DNA from: JBELHR01 sp049606855
Lineage (GTDB): Bacteria; Bacteroidota; Bacteroidia; Flavobacteriales; Flavobacteriaceae
Direction of reading: 5' to 3'
DNA length: 64,000 nt
NCBI GenBank assembly: GCA_049606855.1
Contig: JBMYVY010000001.1
Span: 256,989 to 320,988, forward strand
A program made the translations under genes and the position numbers. Below the pieces are notes generated by a model that was not told the origin of the DNA, made no database searches, and was given only the letters and a program-made list of their open reading frames with translations. Below, piece after piece: positions 7,581-15,602 of this stretch. The stretch's first letter is position 1, and each line of letters starts with the position of its first letter.

Positions 7581-9406
7581 TGAGTAATTTCAAAAGAATA
7601 ATGAATTATGCCAGGCCATACACCAAGTATGCCTGGCTTAATGTTTTTAGTAATATCCTTTATGCATTGTTCAATGTGCTTTCCGTTTTGGGGTTTATTC
7701 CCGTTTTAGGAATCCTGTTTGGACAAGAAAAAAAAGTATATTCTAAGCCTGTATATAACGGAATCTCAGATTTATATTCCTTTCTTGAAGGAAGTTTGAA
7801 TTATGAAGTGACCAAAATTATGCAAGATGAAGGCATCAATTCCGCACTTCTATTTATCTGTATTTTATCTTTTAGTCTATTCTTTTTTAAGAACCTTTTC
7901 CGTTATGGTGCGTCTTTTTTCTTGGCCTACCTTAGAAATGGTGTCATTAAAGATTTAAGAGATGTATTGTATGCAAAAATTGTCAGCCTACCTCTCTCCT
8001 ATTTCTCGGATCAAAAAAAAGGAGATATTATGGCAAGAATGACTTCAGATGTTCAAGAAGTTCAAGTTTCTTATTTGAATTCAATTGAAGCTATTGTAAG
8101 AGAACCTCTGACAATCATTTTGACGCTGGCATCCATGTTTGCGATTAGTGCAAAACTTACCTTATTTGTGTTTATTTTACTTCCGGTTTCGGGAACACTA
8201 ATTTCTGCAGTTTCCAAAAAACTGAAGGCCCAGTCACTTTTAGCTCAGCAGGAAACAGGAAATTTTATATCATTCCTAGAGGAGACCCTTGGAGGATTGA
8301 GAATTATCAAAGGGTTTGCCGCTGAAAAACGTTTAGAAAACAAATTCAATGAATCTACTGATCGGTTTTCAAAATTAATGACTAGCGTAATTCACCGAAG
8401 GGCACTTGCTTCTCCAATGAGTGAATTTTTAGGTTCGGCAACAATTATTACAATTTTATGGTTTGGTGGGAAATTGGTTTTGGGTGAAGACTCAGACATG
8501 ACTCCGCAAGAATTTTTCGGTTATATAGGTTTGTTTTATCTCGTCCTAAACCCAGCAAAGGCATTGTCTACGGCATTTTATTCTATACAAAAAGGAAATG
8601 CTTCAGCAATGAGAATATTAGAAGTTTTGGATACGAATAACCCAATTAAAGAAGCTGAAAACCCTGTAGTAAAACACGAATTTAATTCCGCAATAAAATT
8701 TGAAAACATCTCCTTCAAATACGAAGATGATTATGTAATTAAAAGCTTCTCTTTAGATATTAATAAAGGACAGACAGTTGCTCTTGTAGGTCAGTCAGGA
8801 AGCGGGAAATCAACCCTGGCAAATCTAATTACTAGATTCTACGATGTCTCTAAGGGAGCGATTTCCATAGATAAAGTAAATATCAAAGATTTAGAGACCA
8901 AATCTTTAAGAAGTTTAATGGGTATAGTTACTCAAGATTCTATTTTATTTAATGACACCGTTGCAAACAACATATCTTTAGGGAAACCCGATGCAAGTTT
9001 TGAAGAAATTCAAGAGGCGGCAAAAATTGCCAATGCCCATGACTTCATTATGGAGCTACCTGATGGTTATCATACCAATGTGGGTGATGGAGGAAACAAA
9101 TTATCAGGAGGACAGAAACAACGTCTATCCATTGCACGGGCTGTACTGATAAATCCTCCAATCATGATTCTTGATGAAGCGACTTCAGCTTTAGATACGG
9201 AGAGTGAAAATTTAGTACAACAAGCACTCGATAACATGATGTTCCATAGGACCTCTTTGGTTATTGCGCATAGATTATCAACAATTCAAAAAGCCGATCT
9301 CATTGTAGTGATGCACAAAGGAGAAATTGTTGAACAAGGGAAACACGACGATCTTATCGCTTTAGAAGGAGAGTATTACAAACTTGTAAATATGCAATCT
9401 TTATAA
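7580..9406 (+). CDS. MsbA-like ABC exporter (fused permease and ATPase)
   Basis: A 608-residue half-transporter with an N-terminal six-helix exporter domain (about 15-340) and a C-terminal ATPase. The ATPase has Walker A GQSGSGKSTLANL, the Q-loop GIVTQDSILF, the signature LSGGQKQRLSIARA, Walker B PPIMILDEATSALD and the switch histidine in VIAHRLSTIQ. Homologues in Bacteroidota are usually called lipid A or multidrug exporters; a role in lipid flipping is plausible but not proven. It is coupled to the phosphohexomutase upstream and converges on cca. The shared TTATAA at 9401-9406 carries both stop codons. Confidence 0.9.
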   Translation: MSNFKRIMNYARPYTKYAWLNVFSNILYALFNVLSVLGFIPVLGILFGQEKKVYSKPVYNGISDLYSFLEGSLNYEVTKIMQDEGINSALLFICILSFSLFFFKNLFRYGASFFLAYLRNGVIKDLRDVLYAKIVSLPLSYFSDQKKGDIMARMTSDVQEVQVSYLNSIEAIVREPLTIILTLASMFAISAKLTLFVFILLPVSGTLISAVSKKLKAQSLLAQQETGNFISFLEETLGGLRIIKGFAAEKRLENKFNESTDRFSKLMTSVIHRRALASPMSEFLGSATIITILWFGGKLVLGEDSDMTPQEFFGYIGLFYLVLNPAKALSTAFYSIQKGNASAMRILEVLDTNNPIKEAENPVVKHEFNSAIKFENISFKYEDDYVIKSFSLDINKGQTVALVGQSGSGKSTLANLITRFYDVSKGAISIDKVNIKDLETKSLRSLMGIVTQDSILFNDTVANNISLGKPDASFEEIQEAAKIANAHDFIMELPDGYHTNVGDGGNKLSGGQKQRLSIARAVLINPPIMILDEATSALDTESENLVQQALDNMMFHRTSLVIAHRLSTIQKADLIVVMHKGEIVEQGKHDDLIALEGEYYKLVNMQSL

Positions 9407-10804
9407 TTTAGTCTGGAGGCCTAGCTTTTGGCCTTCAGCATACATTAAATCTTTTGCAGACTCAATATCATTGGGAATAAGTCCCTCAAGAATAGCTTCT
9501 TTGATGCGTTCTTTAATAATTCCTATTTCCGGTCCTGGCTTGAGTTCAAAACTTTCCATGATCATTTCTCCGGTCACAGGGGGTTGAAAATTTCTTACAC
9601 GATCTCGCTCCTCAATTTCTTTAAGTTTATCACGGACTACTTTGAAGTTATTGTGATACCTTTTAAATTTTACAGGGTTCTTCGTCGTGATATCCGCTTC
9701 ACAAAGTTTCATTAAGTCTTCTACATCATCCCCAGCATCAAAAATCAATCTTCTAACGGCAGAATCAGTAACATTCTGAGCCAAAACTATAGGCCTAGAA
9801 CTTAAAAAAACCATTTTCTGTACAAACTTCATCTTTTGATTTAAAGGCATTTTCAAACGCTTAAAAAGCTTGTAAACCATTTTTGAACCAACAAATTCAT
9901 GAGCGTGAAAGGTCCATCCTGTTCCTTTTACAAATTTCTTAGTAGGTGCTTTACCTATATCGTGCAAAAGAGCAGCCCATCTCAACCATAAATCATCTGT
10001 GGTCTGAGCAATATTATCAACTACCTCTAAACTGTGATAAAAATTATTCTTATGGCTTTGGCCTTCAATATCTTCAACTAAATCCAAGGCTGTTAATTCC
10101 GGGAGAATGTATTCCAGTAAACCTGTATTATATAGCAGAACAAAACCAATCGAAGGTTTTTCAGAACTCAAAATTTTGTTCAGCTCTTCAACAATTCTCT
10201 CCTGAGTAATGATCTCTATTCTATGGGCATATTTTTTAATTGCAGCAAGAGAAGATTCTTCAATGGTGAAATTCAACTGACACGCAAAACGAATAGCTCT
10301 CATCATCCTAAGAGGATCATCGTTATAAGTAACCTCAGGATCTAATGGGGTTCTAATAATTCTATTTTCTAAATCCTCCACTCCATTGAAAGGATCAATC
10401 AAAGATCCGTAGTCCCGCTCATTTAGACTTACTGCAAGTGCGTTAATGGTAAAATCTCTACGATTCTGATCATCTTCAAGTGTGCCAGGACTAACCGAAG
10501 GATTTCTACTATCTTCAGAATAAGACTCTTTACGAGCACCAACAAACTCCAGTTCTAAATCACCTGATTTAAGCATGGCGGTACCGTAAGTTTTAAAAAC
10601 CTTAACCTTAGTCTTATTTTTTAATTGCGTTGAAAGGGTTTGAGCAAGCTTAATTCCATCCCCAACAGTGACGATATCAATATCTTTTGCTTTTCCTCTA
10701 TTTAACAAGGCGTCACGAACAAACCCGCCAATAACATATGTTGGAGTTCCAGTGCTAATTGCTGCATTTGCAATCTCTTTAAATATAGGGTGCTCAATAA
10801 TCAT
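9401..10804 (-). CDS. cca: CCA tRNA nucleotidyltransferase with HD domain
   Basis: A 467-residue enzyme that adds or repairs the 3' CCA end of tRNA. The head domain has GGFVRDALLNRGKAKDIDIV, with the metal-binding DID and the RRDFTINALAV motif. The neck has DPLRMMRAIRFACQL and the HD phosphohydrolase domain has RWAALLHDIGKAPTK (about 280-293). I use the ATG at 10804, one base after the tsaC stop; an in-frame GTG at 10813 would overlap tsaC. It is co-transcribed with tsaC, so two tRNA-maturation genes share one operon. Confidence 0.95.
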   Translation of the reverse strand: MIIEHPIFKEIANAAISTGTPTYVIGGFVRDALLNRGKAKDIDIVTVGDGIKLAQTLSTQLKNKTKVKVFKTYGTAMLKSGDLELEFVGARKESYSEDSRNPSVSPGTLEDDQNRRDFTINALAVSLNERDYGSLIDPFNGVEDLENRIIRTPLDPEVTYNDDPLRMMRAIRFACQLNFTIEESSLAAIKKYAHRIEIITQERIVEELNKILSSEKPSIGFVLLYNTGLLEYILPELTALDLVEDIEGQSHKNNFYHSLEVVDNIAQTTDDLWLRWAALLHDIGKAPTKKFVKGTGWTFHAHEFVGSKMVYKLFKRLKMPLNQKMKFVQKMVFLSSRPIVLAQNVTDSAVRRLIFDAGDDVEDLMKLCEADITTKNPVKFKRYHNNFKVVRDKLKEIEERDRVRNFQPPVTGEMIMESFELKPGPEIGIIKERIKEAILEGLIPNDIESAKDLMYAEGQKLGLQTKL

Positions 10805-10805
10805 T

Positions 10806-11363
10806 CTATTCACGTATCACTTCAATCTGTCCATCCTCTAAAAGACGAATTATTTTACTGGATTGAGTATTAATTTCTTCGAGGCGCAAATTTACTATAT
10901 AATTCACCTTATCCAAAACTAAAGGACTTATTTCTTTATAACAAGTCGGAGTCGGCTCCCCACTTATATTTGCTGAAGTGGAAACAATAGGGCTGCCAAA
11001 CTTTTCAATCAATTCTTTACAGAAGTCATCCTGAACAATTCGAATTGCAACACTACCATCCTGGGCAATAACATTTGATGCTAAATTTTTGGCTTTGGGA
11101 TAAATAACTGAAATTGGTCGGTTGCTTTTAGAGAGAATTTCGTCTAATTGTTTAGGTATTTTCTCTACATATTGATTCAACATGTTCAAATCACTAACCA
11201 GTACAATCAAACTTTTAGAACTCGCTCTATTTTTGATTTTATAGATTTGTGAAACCGCATCAATATCTTGAGCATCACAACCTAAACCCCATACAGTATC
11301 TGTGGGATAACAAATACTTCCTCCTGATTTTAGAACTTCTAAGGTTTCTGCTATTATATTCAT
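10806..11363 (-). CDS. tsaC: L-threonylcarbamoyladenylate synthase (Sua5/YrdC family)
   Basis: A 185-residue YrdC-like protein that makes threonylcarbamoyl-AMP for the t6A modification of tRNA position 37. Motifs: GGSICYPTDTVWGLGCDA near the N-terminus, IYKIKNRASSKSLIVLV, VAIRIVQDDFCK and the nucleotide-site SPIVSTSANISGEPTP. It is the short form without the Sua5 C-terminal domain. The ATG at 11363 is chosen because an upstream in-frame start at 11381 falls within the -7 promoter element. It precedes cca directly and diverges from ruvX. Another gene of the pathway, tsaE, lies at 46.7 kb. Confidence 0.95.
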   Translation of the reverse strand: MNIIAETLEVLKSGGSICYPTDTVWGLGCDAQDIDAVSQIYKIKNRASSKSLIVLVSDLNMLNQYVEKIPKQLDEILSKSNRPISVIYPKAKNLASNVIAQDGSVAIRIVQDDFCKELIEKFGSPIVSTSANISGEPTPTCYKEISPLVLDKVNYIVNLRLEEINTQSSKIIRLLEDGQIEVIRE

Positions 11364-11371
11364 TAAATTTG
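11364..11371 (+). promoter_or_regulatory. -7 promoter element of ruvX
   Basis: TAAATTTG on the plus strand, a perfect TAnnTTTG, 21 bases before the ruvX start. It begins on the base next to the tsaC start codon and faces the tsaC -7 element 7 bases away. Confidence 0.5.
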
Positions 11372-11378
11372 CTTTGCA

Positions 11379-11386
11379 CAAATGTA
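11379..11386 (-). promoter_or_regulatory. -7 promoter element of tsaC-cca
   Basis: TACATTTG on the minus strand, a perfect TAnnTTTG, 15 bases before the tsaC start at 11363. The start site it predicts would give a leader of about ten bases. Confidence 0.5.
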
Positions 11387-11392
11387 CGAATT

Positions 11393-11803
11393 ATGGGAAA
11401 AATTATGGCTTTTGATTATGGTTTGAAAAGATGCGGGGTAGCCGTAACTGACGAATTAAGAATCATAGCTTCAGGTTTGAAAACAGTGGAGAGTAAAAAG
11501 GTATTCAGTTTTCTCCATGAATATCTCAAATCCGATTCTGTGGATGTTTTTGTAGTTGGACTTCCTACACAAATGGATGGTAGCCCATCTGAATCTACCC
11601 ATTTAATTGAACATTTTGTTTCCACCTTGAAATCCACCTATCCAAAAATCCCGGTAGAGCGAGTTGATGAGCGTTTCACTTCAAAAATGGCCTTTGATTC
11701 GATGATTCAAGGAGGTTTAGGTAAAAAGAAACGTCAAAACAAAGCATTGGTCGATGAAATTAGTGCTACTTTGATTCTTCAAAATTATATGGCGAGTCTC
11801 TAA
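11393..11803 (+). CDS. ruvX: Holliday junction resolvase-like / pre-16S rRNA nuclease RuvX (YqgF)
   Basis: A 136-residue RNase H-fold protein of the YqgF family, which trims 16S rRNA ends and was earlier proposed as a Holliday-junction resolvase. Motifs: MAFDYGLKRCGVAVTDELRI with the first catalytic Asp, VVGLPTQMDGSPSE, and PVERVDERFTSKMAFDSM with the second acidic site. VDEISATLILQNYM closes the fold. I start at the ATG at 11393; a longer frame back to 11249 runs antisense through tsaC. It has its own promoter and precedes the def operon. Confidence 0.93.
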   Translation: MGKIMAFDYGLKRCGVAVTDELRIIASGLKTVESKKVFSFLHEYLKSDSVDVFVVGLPTQMDGSPSESTHLIEHFVSTLKSTYPKIPVERVDERFTSKMAFDSMIQGGLGKKKRQNKALVDEISATLILQNYMASL

Positions 11804-11810
11804 AAAAGTG

Positions 11811-11818
11811 TACTTTTG
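11811..11818 (+). promoter_or_regulatory. -7 promoter element of def-DUF5606-mazG
   Basis: TACTTTTG on the plus strand matches TAnnTTTG and lies 17 bases before the def start, directly after the ruvX stop. Confidence 0.5.
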
Positions 11819-11835
11819 CTGCAAAATTTAACGAT

Positions 11836-12423
11836 ATGATTTTACCCATAGTAGCATATGGAGATCCTATTTTAAGAAAAATGGGCGCTGATATTACACC
11901 GGATTACCCCGGTTTAAAAGAATTGATAGACAATATGTTTGAGACCATGTACAATGCACATGGTGTTGGACTTGCTGCACAACAAATTGGTAAAGACATA
12001 CGCTTATTTATTGTTGATGCTTCTCCGTTTGCAGAAGATGAGGAACTTAGTGTCGAGGAAAAAACACAACTTAAAGATTTTAAGAAAGTTTTCATAAACG
12101 CTCAAATTATTGAAGAATATGGCGATGATTGGGCTTTTTCAGAAGGTTGCTTGAGTATTCCTGGTGTCAATGAAGATGTCTTCCGAGCAGAAGAAATCAA
12201 AGTTTCTTATTTGAACGAAAATTTTGAGAAGAAAGAAGAAATCCTTAGTGGTTTGGCTGCGCGAGTGTTTCAACACGAATATGACCATATTGATGGAATT
12301 TTATTCACCGACCACTTATCTGGGTTAAAAAAGAGATTAATTAAGAAGAAATTAGAAAATATAACAAAAGGAAATGCGAATGCAGATTACCGCATGAGAT
12401 TTCCAAAAGCAAAAAGAAAATAA
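11836..12423 (+). CDS. def: Peptide deformylase
   Basis: A 195-residue metalloenzyme that removes the N-formyl group from nascent proteins. The three defining motifs are intact: GVGLAAQQIG (about 43-52), EGCLSIPG with metal ligand Cys105, and HEYDH (147-151) with the two metal-binding His and catalytic Glu. An acidic insert at about 66-82 (FAEDEELSVEEKTQ) is typical of Bacteroidota deformylases. It leads a three-gene operon; the DUF5606 gene starts one base after its stop. Confidence 0.97.
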   Translation: MILPIVAYGDPILRKMGADITPDYPGLKELIDNMFETMYNAHGVGLAAQQIGKDIRLFIVDASPFAEDEELSVEEKTQLKDFKKVFINAQIIEEYGDDWAFSEGCLSIPGVNEDVFRAEEIKVSYLNENFEKKEEILSGLAARVFQHEYDHIDGILFTDHLSGLKKRLIKKKLENITKGNANADYRMRFPKAKRK

Positions 12424-12424
12424 T

Positions 12425-12841
12425 ATGGCATTAGATAAAATTATTGCAGTTACTGGTAAGCCAGGTTTATATGAAATTAAAGCACAATCAAAAGGTGGAT
12501 TTATTGTGGAGTCTTTAGTTGACAAAAAAAGATTTCCAATTACTGCTACACATAACGTTAGTGTTTTAAATGACATCGCGATTTACACATGGAATGAAGA
12601 AGTTCCGCTAAGAGATGTGCTTACTACTATTTTTGAAAAAAACGAAGGTAAAAATTCAATTAGTCATAAATCTTCAAATAAAGAATTGATGGCCTTTTTT
12701 GCAGAAATTCTTCCAGAGTATGATACAGAACGTGTATATGCTTCGAATATCAAAAAAGTAGTTCAATGGTATAACCTGCTTGTTGATAATGAATTTGACT
12801 TTGCAAGTCTTAAAGAAGAAGAGAAAGAAGAAAACGCTTAA
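12425..12841 (+). CDS. DUF5606 family protein
   Basis: A 138-residue soluble protein of a family found in Bacteroidota, of unknown biochemical role. The conserved N-terminus IIAVTGKPGLYEIKAQSKGG looks like a small beta-rich domain, followed by ITATHNVSVLNDIAIYT. A helical C-terminal half ends in an acidic tail (KEEEKEENA). It lies between def and mazG, one base after def and overlapping mazG by one base (TAATG). This placement is the best clue to a link with translation or nucleotide housekeeping, but that is inference only. Confidence 0.8.
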   Translation: MALDKIIAVTGKPGLYEIKAQSKGGFIVESLVDKKRFPITATHNVSVLNDIAIYTWNEEVPLRDVLTTIFEKNEGKNSISHKSSNKELMAFFAEILPEYDTERVYASNIKKVVQWYNLLVDNEFDFASLKEEEKEENA

Positions 12842-13626
12842 TGTCTGTTAAAAGGGACAAATCAAATGAAATCGCTGCTATTGAGCGTTTACTGCACATC
12901 ATGGATGAGCTCAGAGAGCAATGCCCATGGGATAAAAAGCAAACTTTTGAGAGTTTAAGACATTTAACCATTGAGGAGACTTATGAACTGGCAGATGCCA
13001 TTTTAGATGATGACAAGGTTGAAATAAACAACGAGCTCGGTGACCTTTTACTGCATATTGTATTTTATGCTCGAATTGGATCAGAAACTGGAGATTTCAA
13101 TTTATCTACCATAGCAAATGACATTTGTGATAAATTGATTAGTCGTCATCCGCATATTTATGGGGATGTAGCGGTTGAAAATGAAGAGGACGTCAAGAGA
13201 AATTGGGAAAACTTAAAGCTCAAAGAGGGACGTAAATCTGTATTTTCAGGGGTTCCTAAGTCCTTACCTGCTCTTGTAAAATCAGGTCGGATTCAAGACA
13301 AAGCCGCTGGTGTCGGATTTGATTGGGATGATCGTTTACAAGTCCTTGATAAAGTTCGTGAAGAACTCGATGAATTAGAAGTTGAAATAAAAAACGGTAA
13401 CCAAAACCTGATCGAAGCTGAATTTGGTGATGTCTTATTTTCTCTAGTCAATTATGCACGATTTATTAAGGTTAATCCCGAAACAGCCTTGGAGCGAACA
13501 AATAAAAAGTTTATCAAGCGGTTTCAATTAATGGAAGGCTTGATGAAAGAAGAAAATAAGAGTTTCGAGATGATGAACCTCGAGCAAATGGATTATTTTT
13601 GGGAAAAAGCTAAAAAACTCGAATAA
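12841..13626 (+). CDS. mazG: Nucleoside triphosphate pyrophosphohydrolase MazG
   Basis: A 261-residue all-alpha NTP pyrophosphohydrolase with two MazG repeats. The first has CPWDKKQTFESLRHLTIEET and ELGDLLLHIVFYARI, carrying the EExxE/ExxD metal sites. The second has VREELDELEVEIKNG and EAEFGDVLFSLVNYAR. It clears non-canonical NTPs and can lower ppGpp in enteric bacteria. It is the last gene of the def operon and is followed by a strong bidirectional terminator. Confidence 0.95.
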   Translation: MSVKRDKSNEIAAIERLLHIMDELREQCPWDKKQTFESLRHLTIEETYELADAILDDDKVEINNELGDLLLHIVFYARIGSETGDFNLSTIANDICDKLISRHPHIYGDVAVENEEDVKRNWENLKLKEGRKSVFSGVPKSLPALVKSGRIQDKAAGVGFDWDDRLQVLDKVREELDELEVEIKNGNQNLIEAEFGDVLFSLVNYARFIKVNPETALERTNKKFIKRFQLMEGLMKEENKSFEMMNLEQMDYFWEKAKKLE

Positions 13627-13662
13627 AAAAAGCGCTTGAATTTAAATTCAAGCGCTTTTTTT
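13625..13662. terminator. Bidirectional terminator between mazG and the NagB/PIG-L fusion gene
   Basis: A perfect 26-base palindrome (13631-13656, AGCGCTTGAATTT and its complement) is flanked by A-runs on the left and T-runs on the right. It therefore works for both converging genes. Confidence 0.92.
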
Positions 13663-13669
13663 ATTGGAC

Positions 13670-15595
13670 TTAATAGTGATATCTAACAAATGCTTCCATC
13701 GCCGCATATCTAGCCAAACCTAATTGGTCATAATAATCTGCAGTCTCTTGATTTCGTTCTTCTGCACGTTGCCAAAACTCTCTTGTATCAGAGCCTTGGA
13801 ATACAACACCATCTTTTTGAGATTGATGTTTAAAAATACTGTGACGTTTTTGCAACACTTGACTGGGGCTCATTGGAACTGCCATTTCAATTTCTTCAAC
13901 AGCCCACTCTTGCCATGCTCCTCGGTATAACCATACCCAACAATCTTTCATAAAAGACTCTGCTTTCAGCTGTTCCAATGAAGCAAATATTCCGTCTAGA
14001 CAAACCTTATGAGTTCCATGGGGATCAGCAAGATCTCCTGCAGCATAGATTTGATGTGGTTTAATAATTGCAATTAAATCATTTATTAAATTAATATCTG
14101 TTTGACTAATAGGTTTCTTTTCAATGGCTCCTGTTTCATAGAAAGGTAAATCCATAAAATGAATGTGCTCATTATCAATTCCCACATAATGACAAGCAGC
14201 CTTAGCTTCACTTCTACGAATGAGTCCTTTAATGCTTCTGACCTCTTCAATATCAATATCAGATGACTTCTTCTTATCAATGAAATTGATTGACTTTTGA
14301 TAAATTTCTGTAGTTTCTTTATTCCCTAAATTAAAATTATTATTGAAATCACTAACAAAATCTGCAAACCTAAGAGCTTCATCATCAGAAACGGCAATAT
14401 TTCCAGAAGTCATATAGGCCACATGTACCTCATGTCCTTGGTCAACTAAACGCTGAAAGGTTCCCCCCATTGAAATAACATCATCATCCGGGTGTGGACT
14501 AAAGATTAATACACGCTTGCGCTCGGGCTTCGCTCGTTCAGGTCGCCTGGAGTCATCGGCATTAGGTTTTCCGCCTGGCCAACCCGTTATGGTATTCTGT
14601 AAATCATTAAAAATTTTAATATTCAAATCATAAGCATCTCCCTCGTGGATGAGCAAATCACTCATCCCATGTTCTATATAATCCGCTTCTGTAAGGGTCA
14701 AAACCGCTTTATTTAAATCCAGCGCCAATCCTACTACAGCCTTTTTAATCAATTGATCTGTCCAAGAAACATCCCCAACTAACCATGGCTTCTTGATACG
14801 TGTTAGCAAACTTGAAGCGGCTTTGTCTACTACAAAAATTGCATTATCATGTTCTTGTAAAAATGATGCTGGAACTTGATTAGTTACGGGCCCTTCAATA
14901 GATCTATTGATAATCTCAGCCTTGTTCGGTCCCCACGCCATTAAAATAACCTGCTTAGCTTCCATAATTTTTTTAACTCCAAGAGTTATGGCTGTCTTGG
15001 GAGTATTATTTAAGCCCAAAAATTCACTACTTGCATTCACTCTTGTAATATGGTCAAGTGCCACCAATCTAGTTTTTGAGTTTACTAAAGATCCAGACTC
15101 ATTAAACCCTATATGACCGTTTGATCCAATTCCCAAGATTTGCAGGTCTATCCCCCCTAACGCTTCAATTTTGTCTTCATAAGCATCGCAATAGGCCTGA
15201 ATATCTTTTTTCTTCAAAGTTCCATCTGGAATATGAATATTCTCTTCTAAAATATCGATTTGATCAAATAATAATTCTTTCATGAATCTTACATAGGAGT
15301 GCACTGACTCAGGCTCCATTGGGTAATATTCATCCAAATTAAATGAAATGACATTTTGAAAACTCAAACCTTCCTCCTTATGAAGCCTTACTAACTCTGC
15401 ATACAGTCCTTTTGGTGTTGATCCGGTGGCTAGCCCAAGAACACACATTTGGTTTTGTTCTTGTTTAGAGCGGATCAGTTTAGCAATCGCACTTGCAACC
15501 TCTTTAGAGGCATCATAAGAATTTTCAAAAACTAGAGAAGGAGCATTTTCAAATCTCTTCTCAAATCCGGTAGCTTTATCGTAAATACTTAGCAT
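13670..15595 (-). CDS. Glucosamine-6-phosphate deaminase fused to a PIG-L family deacetylase
   Basis: A 641-residue two-domain protein. The N-terminal half (about 20-275) is NagB-like: LGLATGSTPKGLYAELVRLH, NLDEYYPM, LGIGSNGHIGFNESGS with the catalytic Asp/His region, and a substrate-binding loop. The C-terminal half (about 360-641) is a PIG-L/LmbE-type zinc deacetylase with SPHPDDDVISMGG and a later HGTHK motif. NagB converts GlcN-6-P to Fru-6-P and ammonia; the C-terminal domain could remove acetyl from an N-acetyl sugar, letting one chain do both steps. The substrate of the second domain is inference. The fusion recurs in Bacteroidota. It follows the symporter gene by 7 bases and shares its promoter. 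Confidence 0.9.
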   Translation of the reverse strand: MLSIYDKATGFEKRFENAPSLVFENSYDASKEVASAIAKLIRSKQEQNQMCVLGLATGSTPKGLYAELVRLHKEEGLSFQNVISFNLDEYYPMEPESVHSYVRFMKELLFDQIDILEENIHIPDGTLKKKDIQAYCDAYEDKIEALGGIDLQILGIGSNGHIGFNESGSLVNSKTRLVALDHITRVNASSEFLGLNNTPKTAITLGVKKIMEAKQVILMAWGPNKAEIINRSIEGPVTNQVPASFLQEHDNAIFVVDKAASSLLTRIKKPWLVGDVSWTDQLIKKAVVGLALDLNKAVLTLTEADYIEHGMSDLLIHEGDAYDLNIKIFNDLQNTITGWPGGKPNADDSRRPERAKPERKRVLIFSPHPDDDVISMGGTFQRLVDQGHEVHVAYMTSGNIAVSDDEALRFADFVSDFNNNFNLGNKETTEIYQKSINFIDKKKSSDIDIEEVRSIKGLIRRSEAKAACHYVGIDNEHIHFMDLPFYETGAIEKKPISQTDINLINDLIAIIKPHQIYAAGDLADPHGTHKVCLDGIFASLEQLKAESFMKDCWVWLYRGAWQEWAVEEIEMAVPMSPSQVLQKRHSIFKHQSQKDGVVFQGSDTREFWQRAEERNQETADYYDQLGLARYAAMEAFVRYHY

Positions 15596-15602
15596 AATAA
15601 TA

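Noticed and set aside
11249..11392. 48-codon extension of ruvX
   Set aside because: It runs antisense through tsaC and across both promoters; the RNase H fold begins at the ATG at 11393.
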